Shown one piece after another: positions 1 to 8,754 of a stretch of 64,000 nt of DNA. Source of the DNA: Flavobacterium coralii (lineage in GTDB: Bacteria; Bacteroidota; Bacteroidia; Flavobacteriales; Flavobacteriaceae); assembly GCF_019891545.1 (NCBI RefSeq), contig NZ_JAHDIU010000006.1, positions 62,001 through 126,000 on the forward strand. The letters are read 5' to 3'. Position 1 is the stretch's first letter. Each line of letters begins with the position of its first letter. The translations under genes and the position numbers were made by a program. The notes beneath the pieces were generated by a model. That model was not told the DNA's origin. It did not search any database and was given only the letters and a program-made list of their open reading frames with translations.

Positions 1-962
1 TCGCCTTTCTTTGAAGTCATGCCTTCAATAAAAAGTGGCTTCCCTTCAGCTAAGGTTTGCTTCTGTTCATCATTAAGCTTAACGCCTTTAATTTCTTCGG
101 GAATTTTCATCCACTCAGTGCGAAAGGCGACAAGTTCGTTGGTTAATCTGTCAACACTAATTACCGAAGGGATTTTTAAGTCAGGATTATTAGGGTACGT
201 CAAATCAACTACTCGTCCCATATTTCCCTTAGAAAGTAAATTTTCCTTGTCCTCTTTTGTAAATTCATGCCCCCAGAAAGGAAATTGTACCTTCGGCTCT
301 TTGTGAACGGGGTACATATTTAGTACAACCTCGCCTTCCTTATTGCTTTGCAAGGCTAAACGGGCTTCTATATAGGCTTTGGCTGAGCCAAGATTTATAT
401 TTACAGGCACCAACTCGTTCGTTTTATAACCTTTTAATAATGGTTCCAAAAGGTTCTTCGCCTCAAGCTTCTCTTTGCTTAATCCTAAATTTGACATAAA
501 TTCCCAATTAATCTGTTCCGGAGAGAATTTATAATCCCCGGTTTCGGTCTTTGTCTGCGTAGTTTCCATAATATTCTGATTTTCTTGTTTATCTTCTTGC
601 TGGCCATTTACCATAAACTTTTCCAAAAAAGCTTTACCTTCCTCTGTCAGGTTACGTAGGTATTCTTCTATCTTCCTGGCCAATTCCTCAACCTTTTCAA
701 CCGGAATTTTGAAGAAAGAAAATTGCGTAGGGTTTTTAAGTTGGCTCTGGAAGTTGGAGAAGAAGTTTGAGAATATGTCACCATGTTTGTCTACACGCAT
801 GAACTGATTCTGATTCTTCCTGTCCGGATCAATGGTTTCCAGAGTTCCGTCTTTACCGATGCCTTTTACTGCATTTACTTTCTTTTGAGTTTTGTCGTGT
901 ACGAGCAAAATCTCTGGTTGCTGCTCCTGTACTTTTATCTGCTCACTTATTACCTCATTCAT
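1..962 (-). CDS. DUF4099/DUF3945 domain protein, partial (3' end outside window)
   Basis: The frame is open from an ATG at 960-962 to the window edge, about 320 codons, so the C-terminus is missing. The N-terminal part is hydrophilic and ends in a charged helical stretch (VEKVEELARKIEEYL). The last visible residues (LNDEQKQTLAEGKPLFIEG) match the repeated signature of DUF3945 proteins, which follow a DUF4099-type region in Bacteroidota mobile elements. Their biochemical role is unknown. They are usually encoded near topoisomerase or mobilisation genes. It precedes nothing else in the window and lies downstream of a small HTH gene on the same strand. Family assignment is from remembered motif patterns and is fairly secure. 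Function is not. Confidence 0.75.
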   Translation of the reverse strand, partial: MNEVISEQIKVQEQQPEILLVHDKTQKKVNAVKGIGKDGTLETIDPDRKNQNQFMRVDKHGDIFSNFFSNFQSQLKNPTQFSFFKIPVEKVEELARKIEEYLRNLTEEGKAFLEKFMVNGQQEDKQENQNIMETTQTKTETGDYKFSPEQINWEFMSNLGLSKEKLEAKNLLEPLLKGYKTNELVPVNINLGSAKAYIEARLALQSNKEGEVVLNMYPVHKEPKVQFPFWGHEFTKEDKENLLSKGNMGRVVDLTYPNNPDLKIPSVISVDRLTNELVAFRTEWMKIPEEIKGVKLNDEQKQTLAEGKPLFIEGMTSKKG

Positions 963-1053
963 AGCTTCAGTGTTTTATACGGCCGAAAGTATTGTATTGG
1001 ACACCTGTTCAATCCAAATTGGCATTCTACATCGTCGGTTTTCATTCGCTGGC

Positions 1054-1350
1054 TTACTGTTTTTGCCATTTATTATTAAAACTTTCCCTGATGAACTGCT
1101 CTACATCTGACAGCTTATAATATAGCTTGCCACTTATAGTGTAATAAGGCAGTCTCCCCGATGAGCGGTAACGCTGTAATGAGCGAGAACTGATTTTTAG
1201 TATTTGCAGTACATCCTGATTATCCAATAGCTCTTCACCATCAATAGCTGTAGATAATTGCTTTTTGTTTCCTACGAGCTCCATCACGATGTCAAAGCGT
1301 TCCATGATTTTTTGCATCCATGCAAGAAATTCTGTCCTATCTATATTCAT
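1054..1350 (-). CDS. Small helix-turn-helix protein (HTH_17/excisionase-like)
   Basis: This 98-residue protein has a winged-helix DNA-binding region in its C-terminal half. LDNQDVLQILKISSRSLQRY (about residues 42-61) gives the helix-turn-helix, and GRLPYYTISGKLYYKLSDVE forms the wing typical of MerR/Xis-like HTH_17 domains. Bacteroidota mobile elements often carry one or two such proteins, some acting as recombination directionality factors (for example Xis2 of CTnDOT). It lies 91 bases upstream of the DUF4099/DUF3945 gene on the same strand and may be co-transcribed with it. A related small HTH protein is encoded at 53135..53404, near the integrase. Excision function is inferred, not shown. 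Confidence 0.8.
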   Translation of the reverse strand: MNIDRTEFLAWMQKIMERFDIVMELVGNKKQLSTAIDGEELLDNQDVLQILKISSRSLQRYRSSGRLPYYTISGKLYYKLSDVEQFIRESFNNKWQKQ

Positions 1351-1548
1351 AGCTAACTCGTTTATCAGTTTAACATCACAAAGTTGCTAAGCCTTAAGCG
1401 GTATCAAAGCCAAGGTTTGCCCATTGACATTGCACATTTAACATTATCAACTGTACATCATGGAACTATTAAGAAATAAGGACTTAAACTAAAAATTCGC
1501 ATCCAATAGTTTTCTGAAACTACCATTTGCCAATGGGCATGCATTGGT

Positions 1549-1578
1549 AAAAAAAAAAGCAGCCCATACTGGACTGCC
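1549..1578 (-). terminator. Intrinsic terminator after the RteC-type gene
   Basis: On the minus strand the RNA forms a 7-bp stem (GCAGUCC with GGGCUGC, one U-G wobble) around a 5-base loop, followed by a run of about ten U. It starts some 20 bases after the stop codon at 1598. The 247-base gap up to the HTH gene at 1350 shows nothing else I can assign. Confidence 0.75.
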
Positions 1579-1597
1579 TGAAACAGAATAGCACATG

Positions 1598-2443
1598 CTA
1601 TATTCCTTTTTTCATGTAATGTTCCAAAGAGTATTTCAATTGGTCGAGAAACGATGTTTTAGTGCCTGTGCGCTCTTTCATACGATGGAAGGCGTGATGT
1701 ATATCACCCAACTGTACGCGAAAAAGTACTTGAAATACAAAGGTTATTTTCCGAATGCCAATTTTACCGTGCGAAATTACCCCTGAAGCGTGCAGCGCAT
1801 AAATCAATTCGATAAGCGCATTTTTTGAGTCTGTCCAAAAGATATCTTTAGTTGAGTCAGGATTTTGGAACAAGTTTGCAGGTGTATCATCAGGATTTAT
1901 TTTTGTCACCAGATACGTGTATAATAATTCATTGGCAACAATACGCGACGCCTTGGAATCGTAATAGGTGGAGAACTGATGGTCAATCTCAAATACATAG
2001 CTATTAAGGCCATCGCGATAATTTATATTTCCTCTTGTGAAATATTCTTCATCACGATCGCAGCGCCCCGAACGATAATACCTGTAGAAGTATGAGCCAC
2101 AAATGTGTTCCTTAAATTCCTGTTTAAGGTCCTGTAACTGGCCCAGAAAGAACTTATGATACATCTTTCCCCGACGAACAGGGCAAATAGTTTCTATCCT
2201 GAAAATCTTATTGTAGTAAATCAGCTTGCCTAAAATGTATGGCTTGATATTTCGGAAGAAATCAATTTCCTCCGTTTTATCAGTGAAGCCTTCTTTTATA
2301 ATATGTTCCCTGGTCGAATGCAAAAGTTCTTTCAGATATTGTATCATCTGGTACGCTTCTTCAAGGAGCTGTTCTGTTTCAAGTGACAGTTTGTCCTCCT
2401 TCCTTCTGATTTCTGAGACGATTGTGTTTATAGAATATTTCAT
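1598..2443 (-). CDS. RteC-type regulator of element excision
   Basis: This 281-residue protein matches the RteC family. Residues 61-84 carry the characteristic DFFRNIKPYILGKLIYYNKI segment followed by FRIE, and the rest is charged and mostly helical with aromatic and basic clusters (GSYFYRYYRSG). In CTnDOT, RteC is a winged-helix activator of the excision operon, itself controlled by the RteA/RteB two-component pair. No RteA/RteB is visible here. The gene is monocistronic, with its own terminator, and sits next to an AraC-type regulator on the same strand. Its presence supports an ICE origin for the region. Family identity is fairly sure. The target promoter is unknown. Confidence 0.85.
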   Translation of the reverse strand: MKYSINTIVSEIRRKEDKLSLETEQLLEEAYQMIQYLKELLHSTREHIIKEGFTDKTEEIDFFRNIKPYILGKLIYYNKIFRIETICPVRRGKMYHKFFLGQLQDLKQEFKEHICGSYFYRYYRSGRCDRDEEYFTRGNINYRDGLNSYVFEIDHQFSTYYDSKASRIVANELLYTYLVTKINPDDTPANLFQNPDSTKDIFWTDSKNALIELIYALHASGVISHGKIGIRKITFVFQVLFRVQLGDIHHAFHRMKERTGTKTSFLDQLKYSLEHYMKKGI

Positions 2444-2515
2444 AGCGGAAATTTTAGATAGGTTTTAAATTTGTGTCCGGCTTACAATAAAATTGTCGCA
2501 GATTTGGGGAAGATC

Positions 2516-3394
2516 CTATTTTCCTGGATGCAGTTGCACAAAGTTCCGTAACGTTAGCCGGTAGTGCGTTGGGGACATTTTGCCGTATCTTTTGAAAAAG
2601 TTACTGAAAGTTGAAGAATCGTTGAAGTTGAGCGCGGTGCTGATTTCAGAAATGGTTAGGTTATCATTGGCCAGAAGCAGATATGCTTCTGATAAAATCG
2701 CCATTTCAATAAAGTGCTTAGCAGACATACCGGTTACCTCCCTGATCGCTTTACTCAGGTAACCTGCGCTTACAAACAACAGATCGGCATAGAACTTTAC
2801 ACTATGTTGCAAACTACAATGCTGCCTTAGTACACCAATGAAATTTATGACAAGTATTTCTTTCCTGCTGCGATGAATTGGGTAGCCCCCTTCAAGTTGG
2901 TACTGTAACAATCCAAATTCATATAACAGAAGATTGAAGCAGAGCACGACAATTTCATCATGCATAGCCGTGCGATTTTGAAAACTAACTTTTTGCTTCA
3001 GCAATTCAATAATTAAGAGCATTTGCTTTTGCTGCGCTGCTTCCAAATTTAGCAAAGTACCGCGATGTATAAGGACGAAGTCTATGTACCCGCTTCCGAA
3101 CTTTGAAATTGCGCTATTATATGCAAATGCCGTGGAACAGGTTACAACGCAAATTCGTAATTTACCTGTAATTGATTCTGCTCTTGCCGTGTAAGGAATA
3201 ACATAAAATTGACCGGTGGACACGCTAACGTGTTTTTGTTCTACCACAAATTCTATCGTACCGGAATCAACGAGAAGCATTGAAAACCTGGTTGTTTTTA
3301 AAAGCAAATTCAAACGATGGACCGACTTTATTTCTTTAAGGCAATGGACATCCAGTTCCCGTATCCAGGATGCAGAATTTTGTATTTCCATCAT
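2516..3394 (-). CDS. AraC-family transcriptional regulator
   Basis: In this 292-residue protein, residues 1-110 look like a cupin-type sensing domain (FVVEQKHVSVSTGQFYVIP). Residues about 180-285 form the AraC DNA-binding domain with two helix-turn-helix motifs: FYADLLFVSAGYLSKAIREV and, in the second, TISEISTALNFNDSSTFSNF followed by FKRYGKMSPTHYR. The inducer is unknown. AraC regulators of this shape are common cargo regulators in Bacteroidota elements. The ATG at 3394 follows an ATC and a typical A/T-rich leader. An alternative start one codon later is equally possible (MM). It lies just downstream of the lipoprotein/membrane-protein pair on the same strand, so it might regulate or be read through with them. 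Confidence 0.85.
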   Translation of the reverse strand: MMEIQNSASWIRELDVHCLKEIKSVHRLNLLLKTTRFSMLLVDSGTIEFVVEQKHVSVSTGQFYVIPYTARAESITGKLRICVVTCSTAFAYNSAISKFGSGYIDFVLIHRGTLLNLEAAQQKQMLLIIELLKQKVSFQNRTAMHDEIVVLCFNLLLYEFGLLQYQLEGGYPIHRSRKEILVINFIGVLRQHCSLQHSVKFYADLLFVSAGYLSKAIREVTGMSAKHFIEMAILSEAYLLLANDNLTISEISTALNFNDSSTFSNFFKRYGKMSPTHYRLTLRNFVQLHPGK

Positions 3395-3422
3395 ATTTAA
3401 TTTTAAGAAAATTGTATATAAG

Positions 3423-3683
3423 CTATTTCGGAAGATACCTTGCCAGCAGTGCGGTCAGCACGAAAACTATATTGAGCATACTGGTTAACAGTAATGCGAA
3501 TGAGTAATGTCTGGGACTGGAGCTTTTAATACCGCCATCATCCAGATACTTCACAATTTCATCACAAGCTAAGAGGTCTAAAATGAAGAACACGCTTATT
3601 AGGTTAAGCGCAATGAGGACAATGCAAGCAAGCTTTACAATCCTGCCCTCATTACGCATTAAAAAATGCTGAAACAATATCAC
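3423..3683 (-). CDS. Small two-helix membrane protein, unknown function
   Basis: I do not recognise this 86-residue protein. It has two hydrophobic segments, residues about 15-40 (IVKLACIVLIALNLISVFF) and about 60-80 (FALLLTSMLNIVFVLTALLA), separated by a short polar loop (CDEIVKYLDDGGIKSSSPRH). Its start codon overlaps the stop codon of the upstream lipoprotein gene by four bases (ATGA), so the two are translationally coupled and probably work together at the cell envelope. The AraC-type gene follows 28 bases downstream. Confidence 0.6.
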   Translation of the reverse strand: MILFQHFLMRNEGRIVKLACIVLIALNLISVFFILDLLACDEIVKYLDDGGIKSSSPRHYSFALLLTSMLNIVFVLTALLARYLPK

Positions 3684-4384
3684 TGGTTTAGAGAGAAATT
3701 TTGGTAAACTCCGACAGCGGCAGCCATCCTAAGCCCTAGGAATCCATTTGCTTCGGCACCATATACGGTCGCGGCATAACTTCCAACTGATGTCTCCCAG
3801 TCCTTATCCTTTCTTTTTTTGCGATACAGGGAGTATCTCGCAATTGAAGTTGTTGTAAGAATGGTACGCTTTTCTGCCGAGGTAAAAGCTAGGCTGGAAA
3901 GAACCGAGGATTCGTACAGTACTATCAAATTGTAAAGGTCATCGTAGGGATCCTCACTGGCCAAAAGCAGTGATGTGATGAAGCCTGACAAGCTGAGTTG
4001 CGCAGTGCCGCTCAGGGATGAATCGGCAAGAACGTCATCAATTGCCGTGTTGTCGCTGGCAATCCAGATAATTTCACTGGTTAATCCCGCGAGAGAATCG
4101 ATTGTAGCAGGGGCTTCCGGATAAGTAGCGGCTATGGAATCTATTATGAAACCAATTTCTTCGACTGATGTAGAATCAATATTTAAGCTGTCAAGTGTTT
4201 CGAGGATGTCATTATGTATCCTTCCCGTATAATCGTACGGATTTAAGATATTGCCGGGAGTGATTAGCGATTTTTTAGCGTTCACAGCTGTGGGCATTTT
4301 ATCATCTTCTATGTCGTTAAAATCATTTGTACATGCAATGGTGAACAATGGCAGTGTTACTAGCCATACTTTTAAACTTTTCAT
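3680..4384 (-). CDS. Predicted lipoprotein, unknown function
   Basis: The protein has 234 residues and a short signal peptide ending in LFTIAC, so Cys18 is the likely lipidated residue. The acidic segment after it (NDFNDIEDDK) is common in surface-exposed Bacteroidota lipoproteins. The mature part is rich in Ser, Thr, Leu and Asp and looks helical, with no motif I recognise. The C-terminal part (YGAEANGFLGLRMAAAVGVY) is more hydrophobic and glycine-rich. It overlaps the small membrane-protein gene by four bases. The pair is divergent from the TPR-AraC gene at 4738, which could be its regulator. No function is proposed. Confidence 0.6.
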   Translation of the reverse strand: MKSLKVWLVTLPLFTIACTNDFNDIEDDKMPTAVNAKKSLITPGNILNPYDYTGRIHNDILETLDSLNIDSTSVEEIGFIIDSIAATYPEAPATIDSLAGLTSEIIWIASDNTAIDDVLADSSLSGTAQLSLSGFITSLLLASEDPYDDLYNLIVLYESSVLSSLAFTSAEKRTILTTTSIARYSLYRKKRKDKDWETSVGSYAATVYGAEANGFLGLRMAAAVGVYQNFSLNQ

Positions 4385-4604
4385 GATGTCGTTGTGTTAA
4401 ATGTGACTGATTACTTTTTTTTCGTCAGTTCATTTTTCACCCGGGGAAAGCAGAACTTTTGCCTGACAATTGCCAAGCGGTTGCTTTTGAATTCACAGGC
4501 AAAGCTATAGGCAGCTAGGGCCCGAAGCAAGCCTGTATCTGGCGGTTTGCCGCATTTCGACTATCAATTTTCCGAAAATCGCTACCCTGATTTTTGCACT
4601 ACTT

Positions 4605-4638
4605 TTGTAGGATGTCCCTTGATTTTTAAGTATATTTG
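4605..4638 (+). promoter_or_regulatory. Putative promoter of the TPR-AraC gene
   Basis: A TTG at 4605-4607 and TATATTTG at 4631-4638 match the Bacteroidota -33 (TTG) and -7 (TAnnTTTG) elements, with a 23-base spacer at the edge of the normal range. The start codon follows about 100 bases later. The rest of the 353-base gap (4385..4737) between the divergent genes shows no gene or obvious structure. Confidence 0.4.
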
Positions 4639-4737
4639 ATAACCTTACTGTTAAGAGAAATCCCCTACTTATAGCTTGGCCTGCGATGACTGACCAGCAT
4701 GCTTATTGCAGAAAGGGAAACGACTAAAACTTAACCG

Positions 4738-6420
4738 ATGATGGGAAAATATATCTTGATATTGTCCCTGTGCAATTGTATGTACATGGATGCCCAAGGA
4801 ATTATTTCTAAAATTCCTGACTCGATCCGCAAAAAGGATTACGACTATATTTTTAACCGGATAGAAGATGAGAAGATCAACGATAGCCAAAGATCAACCT
4901 ACCTTCAATCATTCTTAATTAAAGCCAAATCCGAAAAAAATTGGGAAGAGCTTTCCAATGCCTATAAGAACTATGTTCACTATGCGCCAGACACCCTAAA
5001 GCTGATTTACGCTGATAGCATGGTCGGGGCAGCTAAGCGATCAAAAGACAATGAGATGATAGGTGCAGCTTATCTTTCAAAGGGTATAGCCTATTACAGG
5101 CAAAAAAGACTTGCCGAAGCGCTTGATTTTTATCTTATTGCAGATAGTTATATTATCAAGACCGCCAATGAATATCAGATTTATAAGGCTAAATATAATA
5201 TCGGGCTTATTAAATTTTATCTCGGATTTTACGGTGAGGCAATAGCTTTGTTTGAGGAATGTATTGGCTTCTTTAAAAGAGACGACACACGGGGCTACTT
5301 AAATTCGCTGCATATGCTGGGAGTTTGTTATAACATGGTAGGAAACCATGGTCTGTGTTCAGAAATCAATAAAAGAGGTATTGAGGAAGGTCGCAGATTG
5401 GAAAATACTGACATGGAGCCATATTTTGTACACTCAGAAGGTGTCAATCAATGCCTAATCCATAATTATGCTCTTGCCATTGAAAAAATTAAGTCCGCCC
5501 TGCCGGCAATAAGCAAAGCTGGTGACTTCGCTAATGAGTCAATAGGGCACTTCTATCTTGGAAAATCCTATTGGGCATTGGGGAATAAAGAGCTCGCAAT
5601 AACTTATTTTAAAAAAGTAGATCAAATCTATGAGCGGAAAGACTATTTAAGGCCAGATATGAGGGAAGGTTACGAACTAATGATTTCGTATTATGAGAGC
5701 ATTGGGTTGCAAGATGTTCAACTGTATTACATTAAAAAACTTCTACGGGCAGACCGGATGTTGCATAAAACATACGCCTATCTACAAGGTAAAATACATA
5801 AGGAATATGATACTAAAAAACTGAAACAGCAGAAAAATGATATAGAGAAATCGCTGAACAGGCGCAAATACAACGATAGGATATTCATATCTGTAATAGT
5901 TGCCCTTTGCGTGTTTGTAATTGCAATTATCACAAGATATCTGAAAAGTAAAAAAGAAATTAGAAGGAAATATGAAGAGCTGGTCCAGAAGCTCGAAGCC
6001 TCTAAAAAAGTAAAATCTGCTACAAGCGAAAACAATGGATTGTCTATGAGTAAAGATGCGGAGGCTATGGTTCTTTCACAAGTCGAAAAATTTGAAGACA
6101 GTAAGAAAATTCGTGAGAGGGATTTAAACCTGACAAAATTGGCAGGATTCTTTAATACGAATCCCAAATATCTTTCTGAAATAATTTTGAAGTATAGGCA
6201 AAAAAGTTTCAATAATTATCTCAATGGTTTGAAAGTGGATTACATTGCCGAAAAAATCAGGAACGAGAGGATGTTACAGAATTACACCGATAAAGCTTTG
6301 GGAGAGGAAGCCGGCTTTAGCAGCACACGGAGATTTGTAAATGCTTTTGAAACCCAAACTGGAATATCTCCAAGAGACTTTATCGAAGAACTTAAGAAGG
6401 ACCAACAGGCCAATACCTAA
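4738..6420 (+). CDS. Membrane-anchored TPR protein with C-terminal AraC-type HTH
   Basis: The protein has 560 residues. A signal-like hydrophobic N-terminus (residues 1-20) is followed by several tetratricopeptide repeats (about 105-340, for example GIAYYRQKRLAEALDFY, GKSYWALGNKELAITYF). Then come a coiled-coil region, one transmembrane helix (382-402) and a cytoplasmic AraC-type DNA-binding domain (about 445-555; LNLTKLAGFFNTNPKYLSEI, ALGEEAGFSSTRRFVNAFE). This layout is common in Flavobacteriaceae and resembles a one-protein transmembrane regulator that senses a periplasmic signal through the TPRs. The target is unknown. The divergent lipoprotein pair is the nearest candidate. An alternative start is the second ATG, one codon later. 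Confidence 0.8.
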   Translation: MMGKYILILSLCNCMYMDAQGIISKIPDSIRKKDYDYIFNRIEDEKINDSQRSTYLQSFLIKAKSEKNWEELSNAYKNYVHYAPDTLKLIYADSMVGAAKRSKDNEMIGAAYLSKGIAYYRQKRLAEALDFYLIADSYIIKTANEYQIYKAKYNIGLIKFYLGFYGEAIALFEECIGFFKRDDTRGYLNSLHMLGVCYNMVGNHGLCSEINKRGIEEGRRLENTDMEPYFVHSEGVNQCLIHNYALAIEKIKSALPAISKAGDFANESIGHFYLGKSYWALGNKELAITYFKKVDQIYERKDYLRPDMREGYELMISYYESIGLQDVQLYYIKKLLRADRMLHKTYAYLQGKIHKEYDTKKLKQQKNDIEKSLNRRKYNDRIFISVIVALCVFVIAIITRYLKSKKEIRRKYEELVQKLEASKKVKSATSENNGLSMSKDAEAMVLSQVEKFEDSKKIRERDLNLTKLAGFFNTNPKYLSEIILKYRQKSFNNYLNGLKVDYIAEKIRNERMLQNYTDKALGEEAGFSSTRRFVNAFETQTGISPRDFIEELKKDQQANT

Positions 6421-6448
6421 AGTTAGTATTCTTTACACCGCCTCAATA

Positions 6449-6607
6449 TCATTTCTTAATGTAAGCATTCCATAAATCGGCAAAGAGTTTTGATATTTGG
6501 TTATTGCCTCGAAGTTTACTCCCATTCCTTTTATAGCGTTTATCTGTAAATAAGTTCTTCAGGTCTGACCTTACTTTCTTATTATTATTGCTCCAAAAAA
6601 GTCCCAT
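6449..6607 (-). CDS. Small basic protein of 52 residues, unknown
   Basis: A short open frame encodes MGLFWSNNNKKVRSDLKN at its start and FADLWNAYIKK at its end. The product is basic, with a likely helical core. It starts 12 bases after the stop codon of the gene at 6620..7057 and is in the same direction, which suggests a two-gene unit. No family is recognised. Support is the tight spacing and natural amino-acid composition only. Confidence 0.45.
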   Translation of the reverse strand: MGLFWSNNNKKVRSDLKNLFTDKRYKRNGSKLRGNNQISKLFADLWNAYIKK

Positions 6608-6619
6608 AATTTGTTGTCG

Positions 6620-7057
6620 CTAAAGTAGATTGAACTGACGTAAATTCATCTCCACAATTTTATTTATTTCTGCATTTACATCCGAACGCTGCTCATCGAT
6701 TCCCGCCTGAATTCCGTCCATTAAACTTTTGAAATTTACTTCTGAATTTGTACCAGAGATTAATTTTGTAGTATGTTTTACATGTTGCAAGTACTGCCAT
6801 TTCTCAACTGGAAAAAATGTTTCATACCAATTGATTTTATTATCGGGAAATTCCTTTTGTATAAGTCTTGCCAGTTCATATAAAGCTTCGGCCTCAATCC
6901 AAGATTTTAAGATTAAGTGCTCAATCCACTCAGACACCAAAATACCTTTATCTTCCCGAGTTAAATATAATTTTGCTCTCTCAATAAAATAGATAGGCTT
7001 ACTTCTGCCGTCCTTATAAAAATTAACGATGTCTTCTTCAACTCTTATATCAATCAT
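6620..7057 (-). CDS. Hypothetical protein, 145 residues
   Basis: I do not recognise this family. The protein is acidic to neutral and probably mostly helical, with a beta-like N-terminus (MIDIRVEEDIVNFYKDGRSK), several Trp residues in the middle (KINWYETFFPVEKWQYL), and a charged C-terminal helix. There is no signal peptide or membrane segment, so it is probably cytoplasmic. It precedes the 52-residue ORF by 12 bases and follows the P-loop protein gene by 86 bases on the same strand. It may belong to the same locus as the RES-like and GIY-YIG-like genes. Confidence 0.6.
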   Translation of the reverse strand: MIDIRVEEDIVNFYKDGRSKPIYFIERAKLYLTREDKGILVSEWIEHLILKSWIEAEALYELARLIQKEFPDNKINWYETFFPVEKWQYLQHVKHTTKLISGTNSEVNFKSLMDGIQAGIDEQRSDVNAEINKIVEMNLRQFNLL

Positions 7058-7143
7058 AGTTTATTAGATTTTGAGCTAATTAGTCACTCAATTAAAAACG
7101 GAATTTTATGGTAAGCTAAGAGCGGTCGTTTAGCTGTGCAAAG

Positions 7144-7617
7144 CTAAAGATTAAATGGAGTGTTTACCAAAAGATGGTTCATCAAATTGTCCATTTGTCT
7201 TTGATACCAGTTTAAAGCAATTGGGAAATTTGTATCCCGCCGTGTTATTTTTGCGAGAGGTATTTCCAAGATAAAATCCTTGGGACTTGTGATTCCCATA
7301 ATTCTGAAAAAGTCACCGCGAGGCCAGAAGTTGACATCTCTTATTGAAGAGATCAGTATATCATAAGTACCGTTAGCATCGAAAAATGATTTAAAATCGT
7401 TGATAATGTCGACGGTATCTGTAGGTGAATTTATAATTATATTGACGGTTTTACCAAACCTGTTTGGTCCCTGTAGCACTACCCTGAAATCTGTAAAGGT
7501 CGCCGGAAACGTTCCGGCTGTAACCAGGTACCCAGCAGCTATTAAATTTTCGGTAAGGCGATAAATAGTTTCACTTTTTCCGACAGATTGAGCTCCGCCG
7601 ATTAATAAGCAATCCAT
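7144..7617 (-). CDS. P-loop NTPase-like protein, 157 residues
   Basis: The N-terminus begins directly with a Walker A motif (GGAQSVGKSE, residues 7-16) after a hydrophobic strand (MDCLLI), as in small kinases, MobB-like or KAP-like ATPases. A second strand ending ISSIRD (about residues 110-116) may be the Walker B or sensor region, but it lacks a classic DExx signature. The protein is short, with no extra domain. It is encoded in a run of minus-strand unknown genes. Nucleotide binding is likely from the sequence. The substrate is unknown. Confidence 0.6.
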   Translation of the reverse strand: MDCLLIGGAQSVGKSETIYRLTENLIAAGYLVTAGTFPATFTDFRVVLQGPNRFGKTVNIIINSPTDTVDIINDFKSFFDANGTYDILISSIRDVNFWPRGDFFRIMGITSPKDFILEIPLAKITRRDTNFPIALNWYQRQMDNLMNHLLVNTPFNL

Positions 7618-7773
7618 GTGTCTAAATGTTATTGGTTATAGAGGTATTTAAGGCTGCTTCAAGTTCTGCCGTAAATATGTTAATTGGTCTTGATGCGAAA
7701 TTAGAATTTTCTTAGGATAAAGTAGATAGTTACAATGAAAAGTTACCGTTCCGCATAACGTCAGCGAACTGTG

Positions 7774-8724
7774 TCATTCATCCCCTTTAAGCCAATAGAG
7801 TACTTCTTTCCGCTGAGTCTGATTGTGAAGAAAGAAAGTTTTATAATGAGTAAAATTTGCCGGTACGGTTTTACTGAAGAGCTGTGAATGAATTGAAACT
7901 GTCGTAAGCTCAAAACCTACAGAATTAAAATCTAAATCGTACAGTTCGCTGTATGATGTATGTTTGCTCGATGGAAAATCCAGGTATTCTTTATTAAATT
8001 CCGCGGTTCCAAAATAGCTAATCATTGCTGCTTCAAGAATGGTAATCTGTTGGTCGAAGGAAATAGGAGTAGATTCGACTTTATTCAGATGTTCCAAATC
8101 ATCTTCAAATTGACTTGGATTATAAAAGGTCTTTGGGTCAAAAACCGTCATCAAGCTTGGTTCAAATGTCAAACTCAAAAACCAGACTTCGTAATCAGGA
8201 AATCTATTTTGAGTATCGAAATAAATTTTCTGAGCTTTTTCATGTTTCTCCAAACGATCCACAGTAATCCGCTTTCCTTTCTTGCTAAAGGCTTGTCCCA
8301 CATACAGTACCTCAAGATTGGATTCGTTATAATATTTTCCATTCTGTGCAGTGAGATATTTAAAAAGTAAATTGGTTTTACCTTCAGAGTGGAAAGATTT
8401 CTTTGGACCGTAAGCCTTATAAAAATTATTCGGGTAATCGCACTCAATGCTTTCTATTGGCTGGTGCTTTCTATTGATGGTTTTTACTACGATGTCTTTG
8501 CGTACGCCTTGGACATTAGTAAAGAATGTCAGGGTAATTTGGGTCGGGGTGATTGTTGATTTACCAACATCAAGCATTATCTTTGGGGACCGGCAAATCA
8601 GATATATATGAAGCGGTAGTTTTTTAAGGGCTTTCGCCCGATCTTTATCATATACCGTATCTTGCTGTTTTAATAATAAAAATCGTGCGCTAAGGCTTAT
8701 GACGTTTTCTAAATTTCGCTGCAT
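7774..8724 (-). CDS. GIY-YIG-like domain protein, 316 residues
   Basis: Not a protein I can name. The middle and C-terminal parts show a spaced set of motifs that resembles a GIY-YIG nuclease fold. These are LEVLYVGQAF (137-146, in the place of the YIG strand), RLEKH (157-161, the catalytic Arg region), an acidic residue in ILEAAMISYF (Glu231, the metal-binding position) and Asn244 in AEFNKEY. The N-terminal 120 residues are of unknown fold. The gene lies 30 bases downstream of the RES-like gene, so the two are probably co-expressed. Nuclease activity is an inference from motif order. Structure prediction would settle it. Confidence 0.5.
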   Translation of the reverse strand: MQRNLENVISLSARFLLLKQQDTVYDKDRAKALKKLPLHIYLICRSPKIMLDVGKSTITPTQITLTFFTNVQGVRKDIVVKTINRKHQPIESIECDYPNNFYKAYGPKKSFHSEGKTNLLFKYLTAQNGKYYNESNLEVLYVGQAFSKKGKRITVDRLEKHEKAQKIYFDTQNRFPDYEVWFLSLTFEPSLMTVFDPKTFYNPSQFEDDLEHLNKVESTPISFDQQITILEAAMISYFGTAEFNKEYLDFPSSKHTSYSELYDLDFNSVGFELTTVSIHSQLFSKTVPANFTHYKTFFLHNQTQRKEVLYWLKGDE

Positions 8725-8754
8725 AGTTGCTCTTTTTGGTACTCTTAATTTTTC

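Noticed and set aside
783-1110. Plus-strand frames across the DUF4099/DUF3945 gene
   Set aside because: They are antisense to a clear minus-strand coding frame with family motifs, and their predicted proteins have unnatural composition.
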